Positions 27,118-36,035 of a stretch of 64,000 nucleotides of DNA are shown one piece after another; within the stretch, counting starts at the first letter, position 1, and each line of letters opens with the position of its first letter. The DNA is from Acaudatibacter sp963835495 (GTDB taxonomy: Bacteria > Pseudomonadota > Alphaproteobacteria > Caulobacterales > Caulobacteraceae). The translations under genes were made by a program, and so were the position numbers. The DNA lies in the NCBI GenBank assembly GCA_963835495.1, contig CAWIFQ010000005.1, positions 1,916,628 to 1,980,627 of the forward strand, in the 5' to 3' direction. Below the pieces are notes generated by a model. It did not search any database. It saw nothing but the letters and a program-made list of their open reading frames with translations, and was not told the DNA's origin.

Positions 27118-28465
27118 CCGCTTCCTCGCCTCGACCGGCGTGCGGCTGGCGGTGGTCCAGACGGTGCTGCTGATCTGCGCCTTCGTGATCGCCGGCGCCC
27201 TGACCAGGTTCTCGACCACCTACATCTACCGCCACGGGGTCGAGGCCCGGCTGGGGAGCGAGTCCGCCACCCTGGCCGCGCTTTACCGGTCGCGTGGGAT
27301 CGGCGAGGTGGCGTCCGCGGTGGCGAGCGGAGAGCGGCGGCCTGGCGGGCTGGAATACCGGCTGAGCGACCCCGCCGGAAAGCTGCTCGCCGGCGACCTG
27401 CCGCCCACCGGTGCGCCGCTGGGCCTGACCTTTCTCGACTGGGACGACGCCCACGTCGCCGGCCGCCCGTACCAGGACCTCGTGGTCGACAACACCCGCC
27501 TTCCCGACGGCTCGCTGCTCACCGTCGGCCAGGACCTCACCGACGAGAGCAAGCTGCGCCACGCTCTGGAGACCACGCTGTTCTGGTGCGGCGGCGCCGG
27601 GGCGGTGGTCGGGCTCGCGCTGTCGTACCTGCTGGCGCGCGGCGTGCTGCGGAGGGTCGATGGGGTGGTGGCCGCCGCGCGGGCGGTCTCGGGCGGGCAG
27701 ATGACGGTCCGCGCGCCCCGCCGCAGGGCGCTGGCGCCCGACGACATCGACGACCTCGCGGCCAGTTTCAACGCGATGCTCGACGAGATCGCCACCCTGG
27801 TCGACCGGGTGCGCTGGGTCTCGACCGACATCGCTCACGATCTGCGCACACCGCTGACCCACGTGCGCCAGAAGCTGGAGCGGATCCGCGCGGCGGCGCA
27901 AGGCGACCCGCAGGTGCTGGCGGCGGCGAAGGACGTCGAAGGCGACGTCGACGAACTGCTGCGCACCTTCGACGCCATGTTGCGTCTGGCCGAGATCGAG
28001 AGCGGGCCGCTGGCCGGCCGGTTCAAGCCGGTCGATCTCGCCGAGCTGGCGGCGCGCGTCGCCGACGCCTACCGGCCGGACATCGAAGCCAGCGGGCGAC
28101 GCTTCAGTTTCAAGGCGATCGCCGCGACCACCCAGGGCGATGCCGACCTGATCGCCCAGGCGCTGGCCAACCTGGTGGAGAACGCGATGCGCCACACGCC
28201 GCCGGGGACGCAGATCGAGCTGGCCGTCGAGCTGGCCGATGGCCGGCCGCGGCTGCGGGTCTCGGACGACGGGCCGGGGATTCCGGAAGAGAAGCGCCAG
28301 GACGCCCTGCGTCACTTCTACCGCCTGGAAGCCAGCCGCACGACGCCAGGCTCGGGCCTCGGTCTCGCCATCGTCGCCGCCGTCGCCAGCCGCCACCGCG
28401 CGGCGCTGGAACTGGTCGACGCCGCGCCGGGACTGACGGTGCTGATGACATTTCCGGGGACTTGA
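27107..28465 (+). CDS. Sensor histidine kinase
   Basis: 452 residues. Two transmembrane helices (about 10-32 and 160-185) flanking a periplasmic sensor of about 125 residues, HAMP-like segment, H-box STDIAHDLRTPLTHVRQKLE with the phosphorylated His, N-box ANLVENAMRHTPPG, G1 DDGPGIPEEKR and G2 GSGLGLAIVAAVASRH. Partner of the overlapping response regulator. Ligand unknown. Confidence 0.93.
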   Translation: MRASRFLASTGVRLAVVQTVLLICAFVIAGALTRFSTTYIYRHGVEARLGSESATLAALYRSRGIGEVASAVASGERRPGGLEYRLSDPAGKLLAGDLPPTGAPLGLTFLDWDDAHVAGRPYQDLVVDNTRLPDGSLLTVGQDLTDESKLRHALETTLFWCGGAGAVVGLALSYLLARGVLRRVDGVVAAARAVSGGQMTVRAPRRRALAPDDIDDLAASFNAMLDEIATLVDRVRWVSTDIAHDLRTPLTHVRQKLERIRAAAQGDPQVLAAAKDVEGDVDELLRTFDAMLRLAEIESGPLAGRFKPVDLAELAARVADAYRPDIEASGRRFSFKAIAATTQGDADLIAQALANLVENAMRHTPPGTQIELAVELADGRPRLRVSDDGPGIPEEKRQDALRHFYRLEASRTTPGSGLGLAIVAAVASRHRAALELVDAAPGLTVLMTFPGT

Positions 28466-28466
28466 C

Positions 28467-28599
28467 CCGTCACCCCGGCCAAGCGGCGCGAGCCGCGCAG
28501 AGCCGGGGCCGGACCGGCCAGCTCCAAGACGATATCCAGCGAGGCGGCGGCGGGTCCGGCCCCGGGTCCGCGCGCTACGCGCTCAGCCCGGGGTGACGG
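28467..28599. repeat. Palindromic intergenic repeat (CCGTCACCCCGG type)
   Basis: CCGTCACCCCGG (28467-28478) and CCGGGGTGACGG (28588-28599) are exact inverse copies bounding a GC-rich interior with further pairing (gccggggccgg against tccggccccgg). Such elements are common between convergent genes in alphaproteobacteria and often act as terminators or nucleoid marks. Confidence 0.6.
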
Positions 28600-28610
28600 C
28601 TAAAGGCGCG

Positions 28611-29532
28611 CTACCCCTTCAGGAAATCGATGATCGCCGCCATCGTCGCCGCCGGCTGCTCCTCCATCAGCCAGTGGCCGGAGTTGGCGATGACGACGCT
28701 CTTCACGTCGGTGGCGACATAGCCCAGCTCCACGGCCAGGCTGGCGCCGTAGGAGGCCGAGCCGCCGATCGCCAAGACCGGCATGGTCAGCTTGCCCTTG
28801 GCGAGCAGGACCTGGTTGTCGACCGCGTCCTTCGGAAAGGCGACGAACTGCTCGAAGGCGTCGTGCATGGCGTGCGGCCGCGCGTAGAGCACCGCGTAGT
28901 GGCGGCGGGTCTGCTCGTCGATGCCGGCCGGGTTGGCCGAGAGCTCGTCGTAGAAGCGGTCGAGGAAGATTCGCTCGCGCCCGGCGACCAGGCGTTCCTC
29001 GTCCGGGCCGTGGAAGTTGAAGTGCCAGGTCTTGGGGTTCTTCAGCTGGTCGTCCCAGTGGCCGATCCCCGGCAGCGGCGCGTCCATCGCCACCCACCGC
29101 TTGATCCGCTCAGGGTGCGAGGCCGCCAGCGCATAGCCGACCATGTTGCCGATATCGTGGGTGACCAGGTCGATCTGTTGGGCGCCGACGGCGTCCAGCA
29201 CCTTCGTCATGTCGCCCGCCTCGGCGAGCTTGGTGTAGCCGGTATCCGGGTGGGACGAGAGGCCCATGCCGCGCAGGTCGGGCACGATCTACGGTGTGGT
29301 CCTTGGCCAGGATCGCGGCCAGCGGCTCCCACATGTCGCCGCTGTCGCCGAAGCCGTGCAGCAGCAGCACCGCCGGGCCATGGCCGCCGACGCGGACGTG
29401 GATCGTCGCCCCGTCGACCGCGATCTCGCGCACCGCGAAGCTGGCGGGGAACGGCTTGACGGCGGCCAGCGTAGCGGCCGGCGCAAGCAGCGAAAGGGCG
29501 GCGCAGGCCGCCAGAACTAAGCGTAGGCGCAT
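28611..29532 (-). pseudogene. Alpha/beta hydrolase, epoxide hydrolase/dehalogenase-like, one frameshift
   Basis: About 306 residues. Signal peptide (MRLRLVLAACAALSLLAPAATLA). Seen: oxyanion motif LLLHGFGDSGDMW, nucleophile Asp in DLVTHDIGNMVGYALA, acid region and catalytic His in NSGHWLMEEQP. An Asp nucleophile in this fold marks epoxide hydrolases and dehalogenases. A frame change near 29288 joins ILAKDHTV to VPDLRGMGLSSHPD. GGGGGA precedes the ATG. Periplasmic location and last position in the leftward lipid-oxidation run suggest it acts on an epoxide or ester product; that is inference. Confidence 0.82.
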
Positions 29533-29564
29533 GAATGGTCCCCCGTGCGGCTCGGCAGTCGAGC

Positions 29565-29990
29565 CTAAGGATGGCTCATGATGTAGGCGCTGCAGAAGCG
29601 GAAATAGAGCACCGCCAGGATCAGCGCGAAGGAAGCGTCGAACACCCCGAACCAGAAGAGCCCGCCGCCGACCACGAACCACACCGTCGCCATCCACACC
29701 CGGCCGAGAATGCCGATGAGGTTCGGCGCCCGCGATCGCACCGGGTCCTGCAGGCCGGGGATGTAGAGCGCGGTGACCAGGATCAGCGTCGCGCCCCATC
29801 CGCGGATCCAGCCCGAGGGCACGGGCTGCGGCAGGCCGAACAAACTCGACACCATGCCGGGCACGAACATGCAGCCCAGGCCGATGCCGAGGTGCAGCAG
29901 CATGTTGAAGCCCAGCACCGTCTGGTAGGCGCCACGTCGCGCGCGGACCTGGACCTCGTTCCAGCCGATCGAAAGGGCGCCTTCGGCCAT
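29565..29990 (-). CDS. Small membrane protein, four predicted helices
   Basis: 141 residues, starting MAEGALSIGWNEVQ with GGAGAG upstream. Hydrophobic segments at about 22-45, 62-80, 95-115 and 118-135 (for example VLGFNMLLHLGIGLGCMFVP, WMATVWFVVGGGLFWFGVF). No family recognised. It starts 11 bases after the cytochrome gene, so it is probably translated with it and may be its membrane partner or electron-chain anchor. Confidence 0.68.
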   Translation of the reverse strand: MAEGALSIGWNEVQVRARRGAYQTVLGFNMLLHLGIGLGCMFVPGMVSSLFGLPQPVPSGWIRGWGATLILVTALYIPGLQDPVRSRAPNLIGILGRVWMATVWFVVGGGLFWFGVFDASFALILAVLYFRFCSAYIMSHP

Positions 29991-30001
29991 CGCGCTCTCC
30001 T

Positions 30002-31561
30002 TCAGAAGGTCATCAGATAGGCCAGCAGGTCGGCCTTCTGGTCGGCCGCCAGGTCCGTGCCCCAGGCGTGGCCGGCGTTGGCGTTGCCGCGCTGGCTGAT
30101 GTCGAAGCAGAAGGTCCCGTCCGCGGCCGGCGCGCCCGGCGTACAGGGCGGGGCCTGGAAGCCGCCCTTGGCCCGGTCGATCACGTCGAGGCCACGGAGG
30201 AACGCCTTGGGCCGCTGCGCCGGCGGCGTCAGCAGATCGGCCAGGGTCGGCACCGAGCCGTTGTGCAGGTAGGGCGCGCGCAGCCACAGGCCGTCCAGCG
30301 GCAGGTTGGCGTAGCCGCCCGTCTTCACGAAGTGGCTGAACTGGTAGGGCGTACCCTTGAACAGGTTGGCCACCTGCCAGTCGCGGAACGCCTGGGTGTA
30401 GCTGTTCAGCCGGTTCGGATCCGTGCCGACATCGGCGATCGGATCGACCTTGCCGATGTCGGCGCCCTTGAAAACATAGCCGTTCGGGCCCTGCCAGCCG
30501 TGGCAGGCGGCGCAGGCCTTCATGTAGATCGCCTCGCCCCGCGCCGCCGCGGCGGCGTCGGGGTGGTACGGGCTGGGCGGGGGCCTGAGGTCGAGCAGCC
30601 AGGCGGCGTCACGCTCGATCGAGGCGTGGTCGACCGTGGTCGGCGTCACGCCGGCGCCGAGGGCGGCGGACAGATTGCGCTCGGCCAGGGAGTTGTTGTT
30701 GCCGTCCCAGTGCAGCTGCATGCCCTCGCGCGGGCGCTGGTCGAAGATGGCGGGGAAGTCGGCTACGCCCACCAGTTCGGCGTCGGGGACGCGCGCGCCT
30801 GGGCCCAGCTCGAGCAGCAGCTTGTAGGGGTTGAAGGTGTCGACCCGGCCCGGCCCCCACGGCGGCTGCGCCGCCAGCAGCGGCTCGAGGCGCGAGCGGC
30901 GTTCGATCAGGCCCTCGCGCACTCGGGGGATCACGTAGAACCGCCAGACCAGCTGCTCGAGCGGATTGAACTTGGTCCCGGTCTTCTCCATCGCCGGGAT
31001 CAGGGTGTCGGCGCTCAGCCGCTCGTCGGCGCCGGCGTCGAGAATGAAGCGGATGAAGCGGTAGAGGTCGAGGTTGTTCGACGGCATGCCGGGGACCATG
31101 TGCGGCGAGGCGCCGGCGGCGTCGCGCCAGGTCCCGACATGGCAGGTGGCGCAGTTGAACCACACCACCTGGATGCCGTTTACCGTGCGCGTCGAGATGC
31201 CGACCGGGAGGTCCTTCTGCTTCCCGTCGGCGCCCCTCTCGTAAAGGAAGCCGAACGCCGAATAGTCGCCGCGACCCTTGAAGTCGGCCGGATAGAGCGA
31301 CGGCAGCGCCATCCACACCGCATAGGGCAGGCCGCTTTCAGTCTCGGCGCCGATCGAGCCGTACATGAAGTGGGTCGGATTGTCGGCGTAGGTCGGCGTC
31401 CCCTTGCCGCCGAACTCGACCAGGGCGGCGATCACGACTGCCAGCGCCGCCAGGCCGATCAGCAGCAGGAACACGAGGAAGATCAGCGCCGCGTCGAGCT
31501 TCCACATCCGCTGCGACAGGTAGATCTGCACCGCCGAGAAGGGCTTGTTGATATCGCTCAT
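30002..31561 (-). CDS. Membrane-anchored di-haem c-type cytochrome
   Basis: 519 residues. N-terminal transmembrane anchor at about 24-50, then haem motifs CATCH (137-141) and CAACH (350-354), and APYLHNGSVPTLADLL, a segment typical of large di-haem c cytochromes related to cytochrome c peroxidase/MauG and rubber oxygenase RoxA. The periplasmic domain would face the periplasm. The ATG shares ATGA with the stop of the upstream ene-reductase gene. Electron acceptor or peroxidase role is inferred; the gene context suggests it serves the haem peroxidase/oxidoreductase neighbours. Confidence 0.85.
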   Translation of the reverse strand: MSDINKPFSAVQIYLSQRMWKLDAALIFLVFLLLIGLAALAVVIAALVEFGGKGTPTYADNPTHFMYGSIGAETESGLPYAVWMALPSLYPADFKGRGDYSAFGFLYERGADGKQKDLPVGISTRTVNGIQVVWFNCATCHVGTWRDAAGASPHMVPGMPSNNLDLYRFIRFILDAGADERLSADTLIPAMEKTGTKFNPLEQLVWRFYVIPRVREGLIERRSRLEPLLAAQPPWGPGRVDTFNPYKLLLELGPGARVPDAELVGVADFPAIFDQRPREGMQLHWDGNNNSLAERNLSAALGAGVTPTTVDHASIERDAAWLLDLRPPPSPYHPDAAAAARGEAIYMKACAACHGWQGPNGYVFKGADIGKVDPIADVGTDPNRLNSYTQAFRDWQVANLFKGTPYQFSHFVKTGGYANLPLDGLWLRAPYLHNGSVPTLADLLTPPAQRPKAFLRGLDVIDRAKGGFQAPPCTPGAPAADGTFCFDISQRGNANAGHAWGTDLAADQKADLLAYLMTF

Positions 31562-32907
31562 GACGACATCACCTCCTTGCCCGGCGCGACCAAGCCGGCG
31601 TGGGCGCGGTAGACGCTCATCACCTCCTCGATCATCGAGTCGCGGTCGGGGTAGCGGGACTGGTCGTAGCAGCCCATCGGGTTCTTCATCGCGCTGACCA
31701 GGCAGCGATTGCAGTAGGTGCAGGGGCGCTCCGGCAGGTCGTGGCCGGCAGCCCACTGCTGCACCAGGTCGTTGTTGGCCACCAGCGAGCGGGCGATCGA
31801 GACGCCGTCGACCGCGCCTTCCTTCAGCGCCTCGCAGATGAACGACGCGGTCTGGAAGCCGCCCGTGCAGATCACCGGCACGGAGACGTTCTGCTTGATG
31901 ACCCGCGCTTCCTCGAGGTTCACGCCCTCGACCACGTGGCCCTTCTTCATCCGGAACCAGATCCAGTGGAAGATCGGCCGCAGGAACGGATAGCGGAACA
32001 GCAGGTAGTTGCGCATGCCGTTGACGCCTGACGAGATCATCGCGTCGTAGGTGGTGGTCAGCGTCTCCAGCGAGAGGTCGCCTGGTGGATTCAGCGGGTG
32101 GGGGAACAGCGAGCCCTGGCTGACGTGGATCGCGTCGGCGCCGGCCGCTTCGGCCCATTTGGCGATCTGGATGGTCTCGTCGAGGGTGTTGCCGGCCTTC
32201 TCCCAGGGCACGACGTTGTTGTGGTCGACGGCGCTGAGCTTCACCTGCAGGTGGAAGTCGCGCCCCACGGCGTTGCGGATCGCCTCGATCACATTGAGCA
32301 GGAAGCGGGCGCGGTTCTCCAGCACCCCGCCGTACTCGTCCTCGCGGTCGTTGATCCCGGACGAGAGGAACTGGCTGAACAGGTAGCCATTGGCCGAGTG
32401 CAGCTCCACGCCGTCGAGCCCGGCCTCCCTGGCTCGCCAGGCGCCCTTGGCGAAGGCGGCGATGGTGTGGTCGATCTCGGCTTTGCTCATCGCCTGGGTG
32501 AGGAAGCCGTGCAGCGACTCCTTGCGGCTGGTGGAGCTGAGCGTCGGCCGCGCCAGGTTGTGCACGCCGGGGAGGTCCATCTGCCGGCCGGAATGGCTGA
32601 GCTGCATGATGAACTTGCAGTCCAGCCCGTGGATCACCTCGCCCAGCCGGGCCCACAGCGGGATGAAGTCATCGCGGTGCACGGTGGCGTAGGAGGCGAT
32701 GATCCGCCCTTCCATCAGTACCGGCACGTAGGAGGAGATGATCGCGCCGACGCCGCCGTGGGCGAACTTGGCTTCCCAGTTGATCCGGGTCTGGGTGAGC
32801 GAGCCGTCCTCGTTGTCGAACCGCCCGGAGATGTTGGAGCGGAAGATGCGGTTCTTGACCGTCAGGTTGCGGAAATGGAGCGGCTGGAAGATCTCCTCAT
32901 AGGGCAT
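31558..32907 (-). CDS. NADH:flavin oxidoreductase (Old Yellow Enzyme / 2,4-dienoyl-CoA reductase type)
   Basis: 449 residues. FMN-binding TIM barrel: FRNLTVKNRIFRSNISGRF, QLSHSGRQ, GVELHSANGYLFSQFLSSGINDREDEYGG, and DGVSIARSLVANNDL. Near residues 390-410 a cysteine set CTYCNRCLVSAMKNPMGC fits the [4Fe-4S] site of the DCR/TMADH subgroup, but the NAD-binding domain that usually follows is missing, so this is the short form. Reduces activated C=C bonds such as enals. Overlaps the cytochrome gene by four bases. Confidence 0.9.
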   Translation of the reverse strand: MPYEEIFQPLHFRNLTVKNRIFRSNISGRFDNEDGSLTQTRINWEAKFAHGGVGAIISSYVPVLMEGRIIASYATVHRDDFIPLWARLGEVIHGLDCKFIMQLSHSGRQMDLPGVHNLARPTLSSTSRKESLHGFLTQAMSKAEIDHTIAAFAKGAWRAREAGLDGVELHSANGYLFSQFLSSGINDREDEYGGVLENRARFLLNVIEAIRNAVGRDFHLQVKLSAVDHNNVVPWEKAGNTLDETIQIAKWAEAAGADAIHVSQGSLFPHPLNPPGDLSLETLTTTYDAMISSGVNGMRNYLLFRYPFLRPIFHWIWFRMKKGHVVEGVNLEEARVIKQNVSVPVICTGGFQTASFICEALKEGAVDGVSIARSLVANNDLVQQWAAGHDLPERPCTYCNRCLVSAMKNPMGCYDQSRYPDRDSMIEEVMSVYRAHAGLVAPGKEVMSS

Positions 32908-33793
32908 GGGTCGGATGCTCCTGTGCGACGCGCCAGGTTCCCGCCAGCAGCGCCAATACCCAGGCGTGCGCCGGGCATCGGGCCCAGCTCTGGGCCATGA
33001 ACGCCATGTCCGCCGTCGGCCGCGCGGTGTGGGCCTTGTCCAGCTGCAGCATGACCAGGGTGGTCGGCGCGAAGTCGCCGGCGATGCAGAGCCCGGCCTT
33101 GCGCGGCTGGCGGATCACCTGCTGCGGGGCGACCAGGCACTGCGCGGCCGCGCCGGCGGGCGGCAGGCGGCGGCGATTGGCGCCGTCGTTCCAGAGCGTG
33201 CGCATCTGCTGCAGGCCGGCGACGATGTTGTGCACGGCGACGCCGGTGCCGTGAATGCCGGAGGGGTCGCCGCCGACCTTCTCGGCCAGCAGCGCGCGCG
33301 CCTTGGGGATGGCGCCGGTCAGCGCCCACCAGAGGATCTGGAGCGGGTTGAAGCTGCGCGGCGCGGCGTCCAGCGTCATCGCCGCCTTCCAACTGGCGTC
33401 GTCGGCCTGGTAGCCGGGATCGAACAGCCGCCCGACCGCCTGCTGCGCGAGCGGGCCGGCGTCGCCAGTCGGCCCGTCACCGCGGACGTAGGCGGCAAGC
33501 CCCCCGAGGGCGGTGTCGTCGTAGGCGAGGCCGGCCGCGACCACCGCCAGCCGCGCCTCGAGGTCGGCCTGCGCCTCCAGCGGGCGGGCTGGCCCGCGCG
33601 GCGCCACCGGCGGAAACGGCGCGCCGTCCCAGACCAGGTCTTTGCGGATGCGACCGAGGATGATCCGGTTCAGCAGCGGACCGCCCGGCTTGTAGTCGCG
33701 GTCCAACCGCGCGTCGTCGGCCAGCATGGCGACCTGGGCCGGATCGCTGACCGGCAGCAGATCGACCAATCCTGGAATTTGCAGGCGGCTCAA
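32897..33793 (-). CDS. Protein of unknown function in peroxidase operon
   Basis: About 298 residues, no family recognised. Seen: LQIPGLVDLLPVSDPAQVAMLADDARLDRDYKPGG near the N-terminus, PLQILWWALTGAIPKARALLAEKV, HNIVAGLQQMRTLWNDG, and LCIAGDFAPTTLVML near the C-terminus. No signal peptide or cofactor motif. The open frame runs further upstream only through a palindromic repeat, so TTG 33793 is taken as the likely start. It overlaps the ene-reductase gene start by 11 bases, so translation is coupled. Confidence 0.62.
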   Translation of the reverse strand: MSRLQIPGLVDLLPVSDPAQVAMLADDARLDRDYKPGGPLLNRIILGRIRKDLVWDGAPFPPVAPRGPARPLEAQADLEARLAVVAAGLAYDDTALGGLAAYVRGDGPTGDAGPLAQQAVGRLFDPGYQADDASWKAAMTLDAAPRSFNPLQILWWALTGAIPKARALLAEKVGGDPSGIHGTGVAVHNIVAGLQQMRTLWNDGANRRRLPPAGAAAQCLVAPQQVIRQPRKAGLCIAGDFAPTTLVMLQLDKAHTARPTADMAFMAQSWARCPAHAWVLALLAGTWRVAQEHPTHAL

Positions 33794-33808
33794 GGCGAGG
33801 CGCTCTGT

Positions 33809-33959
33809 CCTTCTCCCCTTGCGGGAGAAGGTGTCAGCGAAGCTGACGGATGAGGGGTCGACGGCGCGGTAGGGGATTGGCGTCGAGGCGACCGGGCGTG
33901 GCCGGCGCGACCCCTCATCCGACCCCTCCGGGGCCACCTTCTCCCGCAAGGGGAGAAGG
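33809..33959. repeat. Large palindromic intergenic repeat
   Basis: Left arm CCTTCTCCCCTTGCGGGAG... at 33809-33831 is matched by CCTTCTCCCGCAAGGGG... at 33937-33959, and CGGATGAGGGGTCG (33847-33860) by CGACCCCTCATCCG (33908-33921). Each outer arm is itself a hairpin. This is the widespread alphaproteobacterial element often found in short spacers. It lies between the haem peroxidase and the unknown gene in the same operon and could attenuate or stabilise the mRNA. Confidence 0.75.
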
Positions 33960-33977
33960 AAGCTGGTGCGCCCCTTC

Positions 33978-35843
33978 TCATGCCGAACCCAGGCTCCACG
34001 GGAAGAAGACGTTGCGGTTGTCGGCGAACAGCGGCGCCAGCGCCGGGCAGTGGCGCTGCAGCACGGTGCGCAGGCTGTTGTCGGCCACCCAGGCGAAGCC
34101 GGCCGGGGTGTAGACGTCGGGGTTGAAGTCGCGGGTGTAGAAGCGGTCGCTCTTCAGCCGGCGCGAGGCCATCAGGATGAAGATGCGGAACACCGTGTCG
34201 GAGAAGCCGAACCCGTCCGGCGTGCCGGGATTGGCCTGGCTCTCGCAAAGCGTGCCGACAAGCAGGTCGACGTCCTCGACCGAGGCGTAGACGGCGCGCA
34301 CATCATCGCGCCATTGCTGGTTGGTGGTCAGCTCCTCGAAGCTCTTCGGCGCCGGCATGCCGATCAGCCGGCGGAATTCGCAGTAGCGCGGCACGCCACG
34401 TTCGCGGTCGCGCACGATATCGACGGCGGCGAGGTCGGTGTAGATGCCCTGCTCGGGCTTCTCCGGGATCATCCGCAGGCTGTTGGGATAGTTGTGCAGC
34501 GCGAGCGCGCCGCAGTTGGCGGTGGCCAGCGAATAGAGGACGTCGTCGAAGGCCATCTCGCGGTAGATCTTCGGCGGGTTGGAGTGGGCCACCTCCAGCA
34601 GGCTGCGCTTCATCACCTCCTGATTGTCCGTATGCCGACGAAGCGAGAATTCGTCCGGCATCAGCGGGTGCATGCGGTAGCAGGCGGTGAACTCCTCGGT
34701 CATCGCATAGGGCGCGGCGTGCTGCTCGGTGGGCGAGCCGGGGATGCCGGAGATTTCCTCATTGTCGTTCAGGCGGCCGTAGCCGCGCCAGTAGTGCTCG
34801 CCCAAGAGGCCCCACCAGTTGCTGCGCATGGCGAAGCGGCCCTCGGGCGAGTTCATCAGCGAGGGCGTCCACTCGGTGGTGTGGATCTTGGCGATCAGGG
34901 CGGTGACCACTAGCCGGGCCTTCTGGAACAGCCACTCGCCGTCCTTGTCCGGGTATTCCAGCGCCAGGCGGTCGACCACGGCGTTGTGCTCGCGGGCGAA
35001 CAGGGTGTGCATCACCGAGATGCCGAGCCACCAGTTGCCGTTGACCCCGGCCAGCTCGAGCTCAGGGAACTTGGCGTCCTCGGCGTCGCCGGTCTCGTCG
35101 CGCAGCGGCTGGATCGGCAGGTGGCCGCGGTGGTCGAGCCCGATCTTGCCGTTCTGCAGCAGCTCGCCGGTCGCCGGATCGCTGCGGATCTTCAGCTGCT
35201 TCTTCAGGCTCGAGCCGTAGATCTGCGAGCCGTCCCACCAGTGCGTCTCGGTGTTGACGTAGGCGGCGGGGCGGCCCTCGTCGGCGGGCGTTGTCGGAGC
35301 CCGGGTCGACTGGAGGATCGTCATCGGCTTTCGCGGCCAGTCGTCGCCGTCGCCGATCGGCACCTCGATCATCGGCGCGGCCGTGTCGTTGACGCCGTGG
35401 CTCAGCCAGTCGTGCACCATGAACTGCAGCCAGGCCGAGACCAGCACATTCAGGTACGGCACCGCCGCGAACTCGCGCCTCGCCAGCAGCTGGTTGCTGA
35501 TCAGCCGCGGGTTGGGCTCGAGCAGACTCTTCTCTTCGCCGAAGGTCTTGTTGATCGGCACGTTGCGGCCGAAGCGGGCGCCGGCCATTCCCATCCAGGG
35601 CAGGTCGAGGCCGTTGAACGCGCCGTCGGCGCTGCGCTGGGTCAGCACGTCGCCGGAGGATGTCGGTTTCGGCGGGCTGGTCTCGGTATCGAAGAGGTTG
35701 GACCAGCGCATGATGGTGCGCAGGCCGACCAGGGTCGCGACCGCGATCAGGAACGGCCACTTGTGCCACTGCATGAACGCGCTGGTGATCCGCGCGAACA
35801 GCTGCAGAAAGCGGTCGGATAGCGACGGACCCGCCTCGGGCAT
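33978..35843 (-). CDS. Haem peroxidase family protein, alpha-dioxygenase-like
   Basis: 621 residues. Animal-haem-peroxidase fold in the plant/bacterial fatty-acid alpha-dioxygenase style. Seen: a hydrophobic N-terminal segment (about 29-46), distal HDW at His144, NTETHWWDGSQIYG at 197-210, LFAREHNAVVD, LIAKIHTTEWTPSL, and YRMHPLMPDEF with Tyr389 three residues before proximal His392. The Tyr-x-x-His spacing matches the catalytic Tyr and haem ligand of alpha-dioxygenases and cyclooxygenases. Predicted to add O2 to the alpha carbon of a fatty acid. GAGGGGGG precedes the chosen ATG. First gene of the leftward run and divergent from a patatin lipase. Confidence 0.87.
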   Translation of the reverse strand: MPEAGPSLSDRFLQLFARITSAFMQWHKWPFLIAVATLVGLRTIMRWSNLFDTETSPPKPTSSGDVLTQRSADGAFNGLDLPWMGMAGARFGRNVPINKTFGEEKSLLEPNPRLISNQLLARREFAAVPYLNVLVSAWLQFMVHDWLSHGVNDTAAPMIEVPIGDGDDWPRKPMTILQSTRAPTTPADEGRPAAYVNTETHWWDGSQIYGSSLKKQLKIRSDPATGELLQNGKIGLDHRGHLPIQPLRDETGDAEDAKFPELELAGVNGNWWLGISVMHTLFAREHNAVVDRLALEYPDKDGEWLFQKARLVVTALIAKIHTTEWTPSLMNSPEGRFAMRSNWWGLLGEHYWRGYGRLNDNEEISGIPGSPTEQHAAPYAMTEEFTACYRMHPLMPDEFSLRRHTDNQEVMKRSLLEVAHSNPPKIYREMAFDDVLYSLATANCGALALHNYPNSLRMIPEKPEQGIYTDLAAVDIVRDRERGVPRYCEFRRLIGMPAPKSFEELTTNQQWRDDVRAVYASVEDVDLLVGTLCESQANPGTPDGFGFSDTVFRIFILMASRRLKSDRFYTRDFNPDVYTPAGFAWVADNSLRTVLQRHCPALAPLFADNRNVFFPWSLGSA

Positions 35844-36035
35844 TTCGGCCCCCCTCGCGCATTGCCGAGCGGACACAGCTTAGCCAGGGCGAAATCCACC
35901 CGCAATACGCGAATTCGGCGAGTTGCCCGTTTACGGTTAGGGCGCAATTGCGGCGGCGGCTGGCGTCGGTGGCCCTGTTGTGGCCAAGATCGACCGGTTG
36001 TGTTCCTTCAAATTCGCGTCGCAGGGGGGTGACCG

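Noticed and set aside
30002..32656. A single 884-codon leftward frame including the cytochrome
   Set aside because: The upstream 360 codons are a shadow of the ene-reductase in another frame; the cytochrome begins at its own ATG 31561 with ATGA overlap.
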